Assembly: GCA_017354895.1 (NCBI GenBank)
Contig: CP071494.1
Span: forward strand, 1,736,001-1,800,000
Source of the DNA: Podospora comata
Taxonomy: Eukaryota; Ascomycota; Sordariomycetes; Sordariales; Podosporaceae
Direction of reading: 5' to 3'
Length of the DNA: 64,000 nucleotides
The position numbers and the translations under genes were made by a program. Positions 1 through 11,752 of the stretch are shown here, piece by piece. Below the pieces are notes generated by a model, which worked only from the letters and a program-made list of their open reading frames with translations, did no database searches and was not told where the DNA came from. Numbering within the stretch: position 1 is the stretch's first letter; each line of letters opens with the position of its first letter.

Positions 1-85
1 AGCAAAAAGGTGGTCCTTCTCAACATCATATACACACAGAAGAAAAGAAACATCAAAAAAGGAAATGGGATCATTATGACGCTCT

Positions 86-3000
86 TTAATAGTCGGTTGC
101 CCGGTCCTTGACAAGCTTCTTCGTCGACTTGGCCGTACCGATATGGGTGTTGTGCACCTGAGCCATGTTAGTGATTGTCGTAAACCTTTATTGAGAGATG
201 TGGTACTAACCTTGGTGGCGAACCGCAAACTCGTGATTGTCTCCTTCAGATGGGCCTCTAGTGGGCTGACCATAACAAACATGAGCGTCTTGGAGTTCCC
301 GCTGAGCGAGTACTGCAAGAGATGCGTCAACTTGGAGTTGCGGTATGGGACGTGGCCTGACCCGCGTCCCAGAGCCTCGATAACATCGCCGAGGCATGCC
401 AAGCTCTTGTTGATGTTCTGCGTTTCCCTCATGCGCTCGCCCTCGGCTTGAGAATGCTTCAAACGTTCGGAACCAGCAAGATCCACCAGGTTGAGAGTGC
501 CTTCGCAACGCTCGTTGGTGGCCGAGTTCTCACCTACCAGCTTCAGAATGAAGACGGAATGCGAGCGCGAAGATCTCTCGTTTGCCTTGGTAGCGGCAAC
601 GCTGCGGTTGTTCTGGGCTTGCTTGAGCATCATCTCGACCTTATCGGGTAAGTCAAGCGCCACTGTCTTGCAGTTGAGAACTGTAGTCTGCTTGCGGCTG
701 TCGTCGTGGCGGATTTCGAGTCTCTTCTTTCCATCCGACTCTCTGCCAGGCGTGAGCAGATCGTGGAGCTCTTCGTTGTACACTTCGACAAAACTACCCT
801 CCATCGTATATGTCCATGACTTCTCCTTCAACTTCGTAATCGTCTCGTAAATCATGTGGGTGGCTCTGGGAATCATGCCATCGGGCGAGGACATGGTATA
901 GGTCTTGCCGGATCCTGTTTGACCGTAGCAGAAGATGCAGACATTGTAGCCGTCAAGAGCGCTCTGCACGAGCTGCGAAATTTCTCCAAAGATCTCCTCG
1001 TTGTGGACCGCTGGGGAAAACACACGATCAAACTCGAATGGGACTACCTTTCGGCTTACCATGCCCATGCTGTTCTTCTCTTCTTGGGTGACGTCGATCT
1101 GAGCCGATGTCTTCTCGTCAGGGAAGCCGATTTGGGCTGGGTTGCCTTCCGAATTCCCAAGCACGGGGCGTACTCTGCACATCACACGGATGTTGCCCTT
1201 TAGCTCTTGATACTTGTTGAACAGAACCCGGCGCTCCGTCTCCTCCTTGATCAACTTCTCGCGAGCTTCCTCAGCGACCCGCAAAGCATCCTGCAGCCGG
1301 GCCTCCATATGAGCAAACGAGTCTGATTGTTGCTTGCTGTCGGATTCCAGGAATTCGATCTTGGCATTAAGGCCTCGTAATCGGTCCTCCAAAGTCATAT
1401 TTGCCGTCGACATCTCGGTCAGTTTCTGCTGAAGGTTACCCTTGACCGTCTGTTCCCGGTCCAAGTCCAGCTTAAGGCCTTCCATAAGGGACCGTAATTC
1501 CTGGATCTGGCGGTCTTTTCGGAGGACTTCCAGATTCATGTCCTCCTGTTTTGACCCCAACTTGGCCCGTAGCTCCTCCAGCTCTTTTGAGTTTTGGGCC
1601 TGTCGGTCCTTCATTTCCGCTCGGTATTGTCTCTCCATTGCCTCCAAAGCCTGTTGGTGTTCCCACTTCATCTGTTCGACCTCGGCCTTGAACCCTCGCT
1701 TGATTTCTTCGACGTCGTGTTGATGCTCTCGTGACTTGTCCTGGAGTTCGTATTTGTGCTTTTGCCGCTCGCTCTCGAACTGTAGGATTAATGACTGCTT
1801 TTCTTGCTGCATGGAGAGGTTGTCATGTTGCAAAGAGCTGATCTGTCCCTGTAGTTGTGCAGTTTGGTCCATCAACCGTTGTTGCTCACGTTCAAGATCA
1901 CTCGCTAGAACAGCACGTTAGTCCCCAACTCTGGATATCACTCCGCCAAACTTACCCCTATTCTTCGCAAACTGAATAGCCTCCTCGAGGGCTTTTCTGT
2001 CGGTAATGGTGGTATCAAAGGCCTCTTTCATCTCTTTGAACTGCGTCTCGAACTCGTGAAGCCGACCGTCTACGTCCCAGCCTGTGAAAGTTTTTAAATG
2101 TGAGTCCTTGGTCAAGAATGGTAACTTTTTAGGAGACGGAGATTTGGTAGGAGAACAAGGGGTCTGGGCAATGCTCCTGACCGCGGTGCCCAGCTTCTCC
2201 AATGCCACACGGCCATTCCGGATCTCTGGCGGGGTGACTGGTACACTAGGAAAATTGGCCTGAGAGTTGGTGGTCCTAAACGGGTCCGGACTGGCAGCTT
2301 CCCCCCGGCGGTTCTGGAGAGTCGAACTTCGCTGCTCTTGTCCGTCGGGCGGCTGAAACATAAGAGAAAGGGAGTGCTCTTTTGCCTTGGATATCACTTG
2401 ATTTCCGCTAGCTATGTCGCCGACGTCATCATTGAGCGAGAGGTTGCCCATCCGCTTGCTGAGCGTCAACTCCTCTTTGCTAGGCATTCGAGCACGGGTT
2501 CCGACGGACTGTTCAGAGGCTGTAGATCGTCCTCTTTGAGTCCATACTTTCTTGGTACGGGGTTGTAAGGAAGCAGAAAAATTCCTACTTTTCTTTTGGT
2601 CGGCTGGTCCTCCATCTTCTTCCGCTGATCGCCCGCTCATCGCTGTCGCCGGTCGAGATCTCGTGGCTCCTCTGGTGTTCGATGGGTTGAAGCCCATGGA
2701 GCTGGGTGCTCGGCCTGATATTGGTGGGCGGCTTCCGGCACCCATGGTTCGCGAAAAGCTGTTGGTGCTGGCATGGCGGGAGGTTCCTGGAAGAGTGGTT
2801 GGTGGCCGTGAGGATGTTGCGGTAGCGGGTTGGTGAGTCTACGACAAGTCAGGGTTAGCATCAAGGCCTGTGGCAAGGCAAGCAAGAAAAATACATGATC
2901 AAGTTCAGTGCCAGCCGAGTCGGTCCATGGGTCGCAGTCGTCGGAGGAGCGGCGCAGGTAGGTATCTGAACAGCAGCCCCTCAGACGCTTCCATGCTGGC

Positions 3001-3466
3001 GGGTTGGGGCTCTTCTTGTTACTGGTCTCTTTTGGGGCCGACATTGAGCCCAACGACGAGTAGGAATATGGCGTGTGGGACAGTGGGAATAGATTGGGCA
3101 ATGGGAAGTGGGCTGCAGGGTAGGAGTCGGAGATAACAGTCAACGTACAGATGCAAGAGATGCGATAGATGTGGGCTTGAGGCCGATGCCCGTCATTCTC
3201 GAGACCGAAGGCGTAGCTGCTGGCAGTTGCGATTTGGAGATAGGCTCACCAGCCCTTTCCGCCAGTGTTTTGCGCTTGGCGTCGCGGTCTGGGACTACAG
3301 AAGATCCTTTTCGGTCAGTCAGGGCAAGTGGGTGGCATGGATTGGGCGGTGACGACAACGTACCAGCGCCATTGTATGTGCGTTTCGACGGGAGGAGGCC
3401 CGACGGGTGAGGTCGCGCGTTCTGGTCCGAATTGGTGATCTCCTGGAGGTATGCGCTCGGGGCCAT
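86..3466 (-). CDS. klpA: Kinesin-14, C-terminal motor (Kar3/KlpA type)
   Basis: Minus-end-directed microtubule motor used in spindle assembly. Five exons: 3466-3364, 3294-3149, 2838-1956, 1904-211 and 157-86, which join in frame to 965 residues ending in TAA. The N-terminus is basic, Ser/Pro-rich and probably disordered (microtubule-binding tail). A long coiled coil rich in Glu, Gln and Lys follows (exon 4, about 1904-1240). The motor is C-terminal: ELKGNIRVMCRVRP neck, P-loop FCYGQTGSGKTYTM (about 942-901), switch I NERSSRSHS, switch II DLAGSE, and a last exon reading VHNTHIGTAK, the usual end of KlpA proteins. The start at 3466 is the first ATG of the conserved-looking MAPSAYLQEI leader. 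The third intron (2839-3148, 310 bp) is long for this genome and could hide a small exon. Divergent from the acyltransferase gene at 4562. Confidence 0.95.
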
Positions 3467-4561
3467 CGTGGTCGTGGTGCTCGTGTGGACTCGAGGGGCG
3501 CGAAGGCCGGAGCGGAAGGTCTAGATGTCGCAAAATATCAGTGTCAGGGTCGGGGGTCCGAGGGCAGCATCAAAGATGGAGAGAAAGACTTCAAAACATA
3601 CACCGCCGTTCTCTGTAGACTCCATGTTGGCGTTGGCTCCGTTGCGCATGCGAGGAATAAGAAAATGGACGAGCAGATAGGATAGCGATAGGAGCAGTGC
3701 TCCAGTTTGAGTTGGGGGGTGCGACACAGTCGTGAACAGAGGCGGGTCTTCCCTGGGACTTGGGACTGGACTGGTGCCTCTTCTCCTCAACGGGTGTAGC
3801 GTAGAAAGACGGATGGTAGAAGCTGTGTTTACTTCACCGGGGCAACGAAACTGCTTACGGGAGCCAATGGGAGGGGTCCGCTGGGACGACGTGTGGGGTT
3901 TTGTGGGGTACATGGTGAACAAAGGAAACGTGGATTGAGCAGGGCCAGCAATCCAGAGACTGGCGAGAGAGTGGCATGCTTGGACGGATAGGATGAAGAG
4001 GCAGAAGATGTCAAGCAGATTCTCTTCCCATTAATTTCTCATCCGATGCGGAGTCCCAGCCAGCTTCTCTTGGAAGAGCTGCATCTACTAGTTTCCACGG
4101 GGCAAGGGGGGCGGTGTGTCAATGTGTGTCCCGGAATACCCCGCTCAAAGGGTTAGGGTGCAGCTTTCTTTCCTGTCCTCCTGTCCATTCATCTGCCTTG
4201 ATCTGCTCATCCCGCCGGAATCATTCCAGCCACACCGTCCCCAGTTAGCCAGTGTTTCCAGTTGCCCTTGTCCTAGAGTTCTGTAGCGAGTCTGGTCCCT
4301 ACAGCGCACGTGCCACTCGTTCACATGCTCCACTGGACAGGCATGATGTCTTCAAAATATCTGGCCAGTGAAAGCCTCTGAAATCTATTAATCGTACGTC
4401 AGGCCTACATTTGCCTGTATCACACGGATCAACACTTTACGCAACTACTACTGCGGTACATACACTCACGATACCCCCGTCCTCGCATACATACGGCACT
4501 AAAATAATCCCAAGGACCGCAACCGCCCTTGCCGCGCATCGCAACCCCATCCCATCGCATC
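3467..4561. other. Intergenic, divergent promoter region
   Basis: About 1.1 kb between the divergent kinesin and acyltransferase genes. It should hold both 5' leaders. Short open frames occur on both strands but none has a recognisable domain. A GGGTTAGGGT run at about 4149-4158 resembles one and a half telomere repeats. Confidence 0.6.
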
Positions 4562-5595
4562 ATGGAGAAGTTCTCCCAGTTTCGCGACAGAGGTATGTCT
4601 CTCCCCCGCCTTACCATCCCATCCTCTCTAACCATGTCACACCCTCGCTAACCTTCTCCATCACAGGGTCCGGCATATCCCCCTTCATGCCCACCTCCTC
4701 CCCCACCTCCATATTCAGCAACCTAACCTCCACCATCCTCTTCCTCATCCGCCTCCCCGTCTTCCTCGCTTACACCCTCCTCTACTTCCTCTTCCTCCAC
4801 CACTTCCCCCTCCCCGCCGTGGCCCACAAGCTCCTCCTCTGGACCTACCTCTCCATCCCCGGAATCTGGTGGGTAGACCTCCAACTCGACGGCGTAAAAC
4901 GCGGCTCCCTCTCCCAGCAACCCCCCTCCCGCGTCCCCCACCCCGGCTCCCTCATCGCCGCCAATTTCACCTCCCCCGTCGACGCCCTCTACCTCGCCGC
5001 CGTCTTCGACCCCATCTTTGTCGTCTCCTACCCCCACTCCCGAAAAGTCCAACGCATCTCGCTCATCGCAGCAATAATCAATGCCTTGTCCCCCGCCCCC
5101 TTGTCCCCTCCTCCGGGAAGTAGTCTCACCGACCTGAGGACGATCATCGAGAAGAATCCCAACAGGGTTGTTGCCATCTTTCCGGAATCGGGCACGACGA
5201 ATGGAAAGGGGATTCTGCCGTTGAGCCCGGCCTTGTTGACTGTGCCGGCTGAGGCAAAGATCTTCCCTGTCAGTATGAGGTATACGCCACCTGATATTAC
5301 GACGCCCGTGCCTGGAACTTGGATCCAGTTTTTGTGGAAGCTGCTGGGGCGGCCGACGCATTGTATTAGGGTCAGGATTGCGGAGGGGATGGTGAATACC
5401 ACCAAGGCCGTCAATGGGGTTTCAAGCCAGGAGGAGAGCACGCCCAGTGGGGAGGACGGGGTGACGGTGGAGGAGCAGAAGCTGCTGGACAATGTCGCGG
5501 AGGCCTTGGCTAGGTTAGGGAGGGCGAAGAGGGTGGGCTTAACGTTGAAGGAGAAGGATGCCTTTGTTAAGGCTTGGAATAAGAGGAGAAGGTAG
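4562..5595 (+). CDS. LOA1: LOA1/Vps66-like lysophosphatidic acid acyltransferase
   Basis: Membrane acyltransferase of the PlsC superfamily; yeast Loa1/Vps66 acts in lipid-droplet and triacylglycerol metabolism. Exons 4562-4592 and 4667-5595 join in phase (AGA G|GG) to 319 residues; the 74-bp intron has a GCTAAC branch motif. The start is the ATG giving MEKFSQFRDRG, a leader I recognise from filamentous-fungal members. A hydrophobic stretch near residues 30-65 (LFLIRLPVFLAYTLLYFLF) is a likely membrane anchor. The FPESGTTNGKGIL block matches the second glycerol-phosphate-acyltransferase motif. The usual HX4D motif appears as NFTSPVD, so the histidine is absent, which to my knowledge is typical of this subfamily. 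Codons end mostly in C up to about 5110 and in G or T afterwards. Convergent with the dehydratase gene. Confidence 0.82.
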
Positions 5596-5998
5596 AGCTG
5601 TGGTGAAACAAATGGTCAGGGGTTGGTTTGTGATACGATGTTTTTAATGCGCATTTACAGGCAAGCAGGAAGGAACCAAGATCGGATATAGAGGTTGGGA
5701 TATTTTGGAACATGCATGATCATTAGCACTATACCAGGACGAGAAGATCATGTCCGTGTCGATAATTGGAACCCAATGTAACAAAAAGTTCATCAAATTC
5801 TTGCTTGATTATACTTGTCAACCGCCAACCTGGTATATCTTTTTCCGCACCCAACCACCCAAAAACAGGCAAACAATAAGCGCCCTTTTCCCATGCCAAA
5901 ATAAAAACAAGATCAGTATATGTACAAAACAAAAAGTCCCACCCTTAAATTATACCCTTTTCTCCATCCCTTCAAAGTTCCTGAGCTTCTACGCCCGT
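5596..5998. other. Convergent 3' intergenic region
   Basis: About 400 bp between the stop codons of the convergent acyltransferase and dehydratase genes. It is AT-richer than its flanks and should hold both 3' UTRs and polyadenylation signals. No gene seen. Confidence 0.6.
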
Positions 5999-7872
5999 TC
6001 AAGCATCAGTCACACAGCCGTGGCTGGCATCCTTGACCAGCTGGGCGTACTTCCTAAGAGTACCCCTCTTGGCCTTGGACTCGGGGGCTCTCCACTGGCT
6101 CTTTCTCCTCTCGAGCTCCTCAGCAGGGATCTCGAGGTTGAGCACACGCTGCTCGGCGTCAATGACAATCTTGTCACCGTCCTGGACAAGGGCAATGGGG
6201 CCACCCTCCATGGCCTCGGGCACGATGTGACCGATCAAAAAGCCGTGAGAACCACCGGAGAAGCGCCCATCAGTGATGAGGGCAACATCCTTGCCAAGGC
6301 CAGCGCCCATGATGGCAGAGCTCGGCTTAAGCATCTCAGGCATACCAGGACCACCCTTGGGACCCTCGTAGCGGATGACAACGACGGTCTTCTCGCCCTT
6401 CTTGATCTCACCGCGCTCGAGAGCCTCAATGAAGCCATCCTCGTAGTCGTAGACCTTGGCGGTACCCTCGAAACGGAGACCCTCCTTGCCAGTGATCTTG
6501 CCGACGCAGCCGCCGGGGGCGAGGGAGCCGCGGAGAATCTGGATGTGACCGGTAGGCTTGATGGGGTCGCTCATGGGGCGGATGATCTTCTGCTCGGGGG
6601 GGAAGTCGGGGTAGGCCTCGACGTTCTCCTTCATGGTCTTGCCGGTGACGGTGACGCCAGAGCCATCAATGATACCTTCCCTGAGAAGGAACTTGAGGAG
6701 GGAGGGGGTACCACCAATCTTGCAGAGATCCTCCATGACGTACTTGCCGGAGGGCTTGAGGTCAGCGAGGAAGGGGATTCTGTCGGAAACGGCCTGGAAG
6801 TCGTCGATAGTGAGCTTGATGCCAACGGAGTCGGCGATGGCGATGAGATGGAGGACGGCGTTGGTGCTGCCACCAAGAATGGTAACGACGGTCATGGCGT
6901 TCTCAAAGGCTTGGCGGGTCATGATGTCGCGGGGGCGGATGTCCTCTCTGAGGAGGGTCTTAACAGCCTCACCGACGCTCTCGCACTCGGCCTTCTTGCT
7001 GGGGTCCTCGGCGGGGTTGCTGGAAGAGCCGGGGAGAGTCATACCGAGAGTCTCGATGGCGCTGGCCATGGTGTTGGCAGTGTACATGCCACCGCACGCA
7101 CCACCACCGGGGCAAGCGTTGCGGATGATGTCGAAGCGCTGCTTCTCGTCGATCTCGCCGGAAAGGTACTGGCCGTAGGCCTGGAAAGCGCTGACAATGT
7201 CGATGGGCTCGCCACCAGCACTGCAGCCGGGCTTGATGGTACCACCATACACCATGATACTAGGGCGGTTGACTCTGCCCATAGCGATCAACACACCGGG
7301 CATGTTCTTGTCGCAACCGGGCAGGGAAACGTTGGCGTCGTACCACTGGCCATTCATGACGGTCTCGATACTGTCGGCAATAATTTCTCTGCTCTGCAAG
7401 CTGTAACGCATACCAGTGGTACCCATGCTGATACCGTCGGAGACACCAATAGTGTTGAAGCGCATGGGCACGAGGCCAGCCTTCTTGATGCTGTCTCTGA
7501 CGAGACCGGAGAGGTCGAGCAAGTGCATGTTGCAAGGGTTGCCATCGTACCAGACGGACGAAATACCGACCTGAGGCTTGTTCATGTCGGCCTCAGACAG
7601 ACCAGTAGCGTAAAGCATGGCCTGAGAAGCACCCTGGGACTTGGGCTGGGTGATGGTGGCCGAGACCCTGTTGAGCTTCTCATCGGCATAGCGGCGGGCA
7701 GTGGTAGAAAGAAGGCGGCTAGAGAAGGATAACAGTAAGCTTCTTGATCTCGGCGATAGAAAATGCAGCTCTGAAGCTTGATAGAGGAGACATACGCCTG
7801 GTTTCTCATGGGCAGGGCCCGGCCAGTGGCCAGAGCTCTGGGAGCACCAGCTCTCAGAAGTGAGGGGAGCAT
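5999..7872 (-). CDS. ILV3: Dihydroxyacid dehydratase, mitochondrial
   Basis: Fe-S dehydratase of the IlvD/Edd family; converts dihydroxy-isovalerate and dihydroxy-methylvalerate to 2-keto acids in mitochondrial valine, isoleucine and leucine synthesis (ilv-1 in Neurospora naming). Exons 7872-7796 and 7718-5999 join as GC|C to 598 residues. The N-terminus ([19 protein letters not shown]..., then [11 protein letters not shown]) is a typical arginine- and serine-rich mitochondrial presequence. Cluster and active-site blocks are clear: [41 protein letters not shown] and GHIVPEA. The reading frame stays open upstream of the true splice acceptor, so a longer unspliced reading is possible, but only the spliced form gives a proper presequence. 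Length is normal for the family. Promoter lies in 7873-8699. Confidence 0.96.
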
Positions 7873-8699
7873 GGCTGATATGACGATGACTGTGCCAGAG
7901 AAGAGAACAAGAAGAAAAAACCAATTGACAGCCCGTGGAGGGTATAGGGACTTAAAAGACAGCGAGGACAAGTCAATTGACCCTTCTCGTTCTTCTGGCT
8001 GTGTCGGGTTGGGGAATAAAGATGGAAGTTTTGGGCGAAGTCGGAGCTAAAATTTCCAGATGGCTGCCCGAGTCGTGGTGCGCTGTGACAGTCACAGGGA
8101 CGCTGCTACAGGGGTCCCCACAAGAGCTCCCCGCCCTTTTTTTTAGCTGCATGGGAATACGAATACAAGCTTTTTCATTGGTCCAGCAGCAGGAAAGATG
8201 CCAGCAGAGAAGACAGTGAGATGGGGTCATCTTTGTCCCAAGAATGAAGGTCACACTTCGAGACGGGAACCTATCATTGTTCTTGAGTATTTATGTAGTT
8301 GGTGGCTTTTCTGGTTTCCGCTAGGCTAACGTCTTCTGCTTACAAGAAAGCTCTATCAGTACATGTGGATAGCCCCTAGCTTATTTTGACCTCGGTCTCC
8401 AGACTGCTACCGTATGGATTGGGGAGGTCAAGGTAATGGGGTTCCAATACATGCCATTGTCTAGCAGTTCAACACCCGGATTCCAGAATCCCCACATCAA
8501 GCCAAGAGTGCCGGGACAGCCGGGGGGGTATCCGCCACCGGACGGGATGCCGGTGTAGGCCCCGTTGCAAGGTGCTGGCGGCCGTGTATTCCATGATGGA
8601 TGGTCATAACACCCCTTTTACAGCGGTCATAACACTCTCTCCTGCAGGCATCCCCGCCTGTGGCATGCGGCCATACGCCCTTTGTACAACTAGAACGCC
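7873..8699. other. Intergenic: dehydratase promoter and ClpP 3' UTR
   Basis: About 830 bp between two minus-strand genes. It carries a 15-bp palindrome at 8083-8097 and a GC-rich stretch with several CCGG/CCG triplets near 8505-8560. No coding potential recognised. Confidence 0.55.
8083..8097. promoter_or_regulatory. 15-bp palindrome upstream of ILV3
   Basis: CTGTGACAGTCACAG is a perfect odd-centred palindrome about 210 bp upstream of the dehydratase start. Its half-site GTGAC/GTCAC suits a dimeric regulator such as a bZIP protein. Function is inferred only from symmetry and position. Confidence 0.35.
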
Positions 8700-9585
8700 T
8701 TAATGCTTCCCTTCCTTCGCATCTGCGGACAGCATCGTTCCGTCGTTCTTGACTCTCCGGTGTAGGATCTCGTCAATGATACCAAAGTCCTTGGCTTCCT
8801 CTGCCGTCAAGTACTTGTCTCTCTCCATCATGTCATTGATTGCCTGCATGTCGTACTTTTCGAAGCCAAAGGACTTGTTGATGTGGCTCTGTACAATCTT
8901 GTTGATCTGGTCTCGCAGCCTTTGTATTTGGTTCGCATATATGAGGATGTCCGACGCCTGTCCTCGTGTCCCTCCCAGCGGTTGGTGGACCATAATGGAG
9001 CTGTGTGGGAGCGCATATCTTTTCCCTGGCTCGCCTCCAATCAGAAGAATAGCCGCCATAGATGCGGCGCCACCAACGCACACAGTCGATACCGGGGACT
9101 TGATGTAGGTCATGGTGTCGTAAATAGCCAACCCAGAGCTCACTTCGCCGCCAGGTGAGTTGATGTACATCGTAATTGGCTTGTCGGGGTTGTCCGATTC
9201 GAGCCAGAGAAGCTGCGCAACTATCGAGGCTGAAACTGTGTCATCAATGGCTCCGTTGAGGCAGACAATCCGTTCCTGCAGCAGTTTGGAGAAGATATCG
9301 GCTTCGAGAAGGGTCAGCATCGCCGAGTCCTAGAATGCTCATGAAACCCAAGGCTTACATGTTCGCCAGCCGCCAGCCTGAATAGTTAGTAAGTTTTCCA
9401 AAAGACAAATGGATATCAGACAGAAGCGCTCGCCAACGTACTGTTACTTCTGTGATGTATGGCATAGGGATGCCGCCACTCGTGGGAGGGATGCCGCCTG
9501 GGAATGTGCTGAACTTGGAGGTGCGGCGACAATGCGAGGCGCCTAACCGCCTGAGCAGGTGAAAAGCTGTTCTTTGAGTATTCAT
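8700..9585 (-). CDS. clpP: ATP-dependent Clp protease proteolytic subunit, mitochondrial
   Basis: Serine peptidase (S14) of the mitochondrial matrix; works with ClpX. Exon 1 is 9585-9442 and encodes 48 residues including a basic presequence and PMPYITEVT. Exon 2 is a 19-nt micro-exon, 9377-9359 (AGGWRT). Exon 3 is best begun at 9301, giving WRTSDIFSKLLQERIV and 254 residues in total; this needs a GAAG acceptor preceded by GCTGACC, because the nearer TAG acceptor would bring a stop. Catalytic residues are visible: Ser in GGAASMAA, His in HSSIMVHQP, Asp in the later INKIVQ...AKDFG region. ClpP is absent from budding yeast but present in filamentous fungi, where it has been tied to lifespan in Podospora. 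Head-to-head with the gene at 9870. Confidence 0.92.
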
Positions 9586-9869
9586 GATAGCGTATCGATA
9601 TGTGGTAAGCTAGATTGGGAGGTCGCGAGAAAGTAAACAATCCAAATCTAATTGACGGTTGCGATGATGGTGGAGAGAGAGGGACAGCTCCAAGAAGCTC
9701 CCCCAGCTCCGCTAACGTTGGACGGCTTGGCAACCGACCTGCCAAGACAGTCGCACGGCACAGGGTGCGCACGGACACATCCCGAGTGGGCAGGAGAATT
9801 TGGGTATCACTGCTCTCACTTACACACTTGCAAGAAACCCTCATCGGACCTCCAAAGAACAATCACAAG
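9586..9869. promoter_or_regulatory. Short bidirectional promoter of two mitochondrial genes
   Basis: Only 284 bp separate the divergent ATGs of clpP (9585) and the protein starting at 9870, so the core promoters and leaders must share this space. No single motif stands out. Co-regulation is an inference from the spacing and from both products carrying mitochondrial-type N-termini. Confidence 0.5.
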
Positions 9870-11199
9870 ATGTTGCAAAGATTCGGCAGAGGTCTCTCCA
9901 GGCCAGTAGCACTGGAATCCTATACCTCATCATGTGGATCTTTACGAACCTACCGACAGCTCCACAACACTACTCGAAGAGAGGCAGAAGATTCAAAAGA
10001 CAACGATGAGAAGTCAGCATATGAGCGCTCAGTTGAATCCTTGAACATCGATCCAGAAAATAAAACAGTCACAACCGTCGTCGGAAACTTACCCCTCTCC
10101 CCAATTATGGATCCCGAGTTTCACAAAGCCCGAAATAATTTCACCAAACCAAAGCCAAAGCACGCTGCCCGCCCAAAAGACAAGTTCCGCAGGCAACTGG
10201 AGAGAAATCCCTATGGTGTGTTGATTCCCAGGCCTCACTTTGCTTCTCGCAGGGCTCTAACAAATTTACACAGCCCAAATGCTCGCTGAGCGCGTCAGAA
10301 CCTGTGATATCACCGGAACACCCCTTCCAAAACCCCTCTTGCAGCGCTTCAAGCTCGGCCAGGATCCAACCACAGAAACAACATGGTGGATGCCACAAGA
10401 TCTTGAGAGTAAAGTTCCAAAAGAAGGAGGGGAGGTCCCGGCCGCTACCGAACTTCCGGGCCCTTCTGCGTATACTCTCAACAGCCGTTTGTTTCTACAA
10501 GAACTCGTCACGCCCAAAGGCAGGTATTCCTCGAGTTCTAGCAGACTACTACGTGCAACTGAGAGCGGGACGGGGCGATATACATCCGCCTTGAATAATG
10601 CTCAATGGCGTAAAGACATGGATACCTATCTGTTGGAAACAATGCGCAAACGTGTTTTTGAAGGTCTCATACATGCCGCTCATCTGGCTGAGAAGGGTGG
10701 ATCAGATGGCAGACCACGCAAATATGTTACCAAGCTCAACAGCTGGAACGAAGTGAGCGAGTTGAAGCAGCGGCAATGTGTCTTGTTTTTCGGGCCTCCA
10801 GAAGGCCTTTCCCCTGGCCCTGCGATGGCCTCCGTTCCGTCAGCAATTTCGACCATGGCTATCAAAGGCTCAAAGTTCGGCGAGAAGATCGCAGTGCATG
10901 ACATGCGAGTGGTGCTAGGCAGAGAACACTTGGCCAAGTTAAGACAAGAATCTACATTACTTCGGGACGGATCATTGTATATGTTGAGGGGACAGGCGAG
11001 CATGAGACTGAACATGCTGATATGGAAGCTGCAAGAGTACATTGCTGGCTCGGAAGATTCAGTGGGCGAGGTGGACGATGGGGAGACAGTACCACAACGA
11101 TCCGAAGATTCCGCGGCCGAACTTGTTCAACCCCAAGAAGAGGACTGGGAGTCGTTACTGGATGACGATCTGGACAGGGCTGAAGATCTCAGAGACTGA
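9870..11199 (+). CDS. Conserved fungal protein, probably mitochondrial, function unknown
   Basis: Exons 9870-10215 and 10274-11199 join as G|CC to 423 residues; the 58-bp intron starts GTGTGT and ends ACACAG. The N-terminus (MLQRFGRGLSRPVAL..., then RTYRQLHNTTRREA) looks like a mitochondrial presequence. After splicing the core reads NPYAQMLAERVRTCDITGTPLP followed by a Trp-rich WWMPQDL, a block I associate with an uncharacterised fungal mitochondrial family, possibly linked to mitochondrial gene expression. The C-terminal 45 residues are very acidic (EEDWESLLDDDLDRAEDLRD). No enzymatic motif is visible and I do not assign a function. Shares a divergent promoter with clpP. Confidence 0.85.
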
Positions 11200-11752
11200 G
11201 CCTAGGCATGGTAACAGGCGGAGTCTCATCTTTATCACAATAAAGGAGAGCAATTGGCCACACCTCACCGCTTGAGTCAGAAATCTTGCTATAATCTCAC
11301 AGGGATGAAACGGTGGGAATGAAGGGGCTGGTGATTACGCAGAAACGTGTGGGTTGTGACGAATGCCAAACTCGGGCTCAAGACGAAATCCGCCATGGAG
11401 GACCATTTTCAGAGCAGACCGAAGCAATGACGGCACGGACGGCACTCCATGGGCAATCATGATCTTCCGCCTCGGTGAAATGGCAGGGTTGGCAAGCTGG
11501 TTAATCCAATCAGAAGGCAATGAATCTTACAGCCTCGCGCATTGTTGCACGGGCAAGGTCTTAACCGCATTACCTGGGCAAAATAACTGCTGCAGGTCAC
11601 TCCTGATATGGATGGGACTTTGCAAATTGTCAACGCTGTTGCCATGGAGCGTGGGGGTCAAAGGTGACAGTCGACTTTAGACCGCGAAGGGTCCTCCTGG
11701 TGGCACATAGTGCACTTCTTGATGCGTTTTTCTTGTTCAACAAACTATCACT
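11200..11752. other. Intergenic region
   Basis: About 550 bp between tandem plus-strand genes; presumed 3' UTR of the mitochondrial protein and promoter of the membrane protein. Nothing else recognised. Confidence 0.5.

Noticed and set aside
4149-4158. GGGTTAGGGT near the LOA1 promoter
   Set aside because: One and a half telomere repeats without another element nearby; too short to claim as a telobox or an interstitial telomere.
4723-5361. 212-codon minus-strand frame
   Set aside because: Antisense to the LOA1-like gene; its Glu/Gly-rich sequence reflects the C-rich codons of the opposite strand.
5750-7732. 660-codon open frame on the plus strand
   Set aside because: It is the antisense shadow of the dihydroxyacid dehydratase exon; composition is Gly/Ala/Asp/Val-rich as expected of a GC-biased mirror frame, with no domain.
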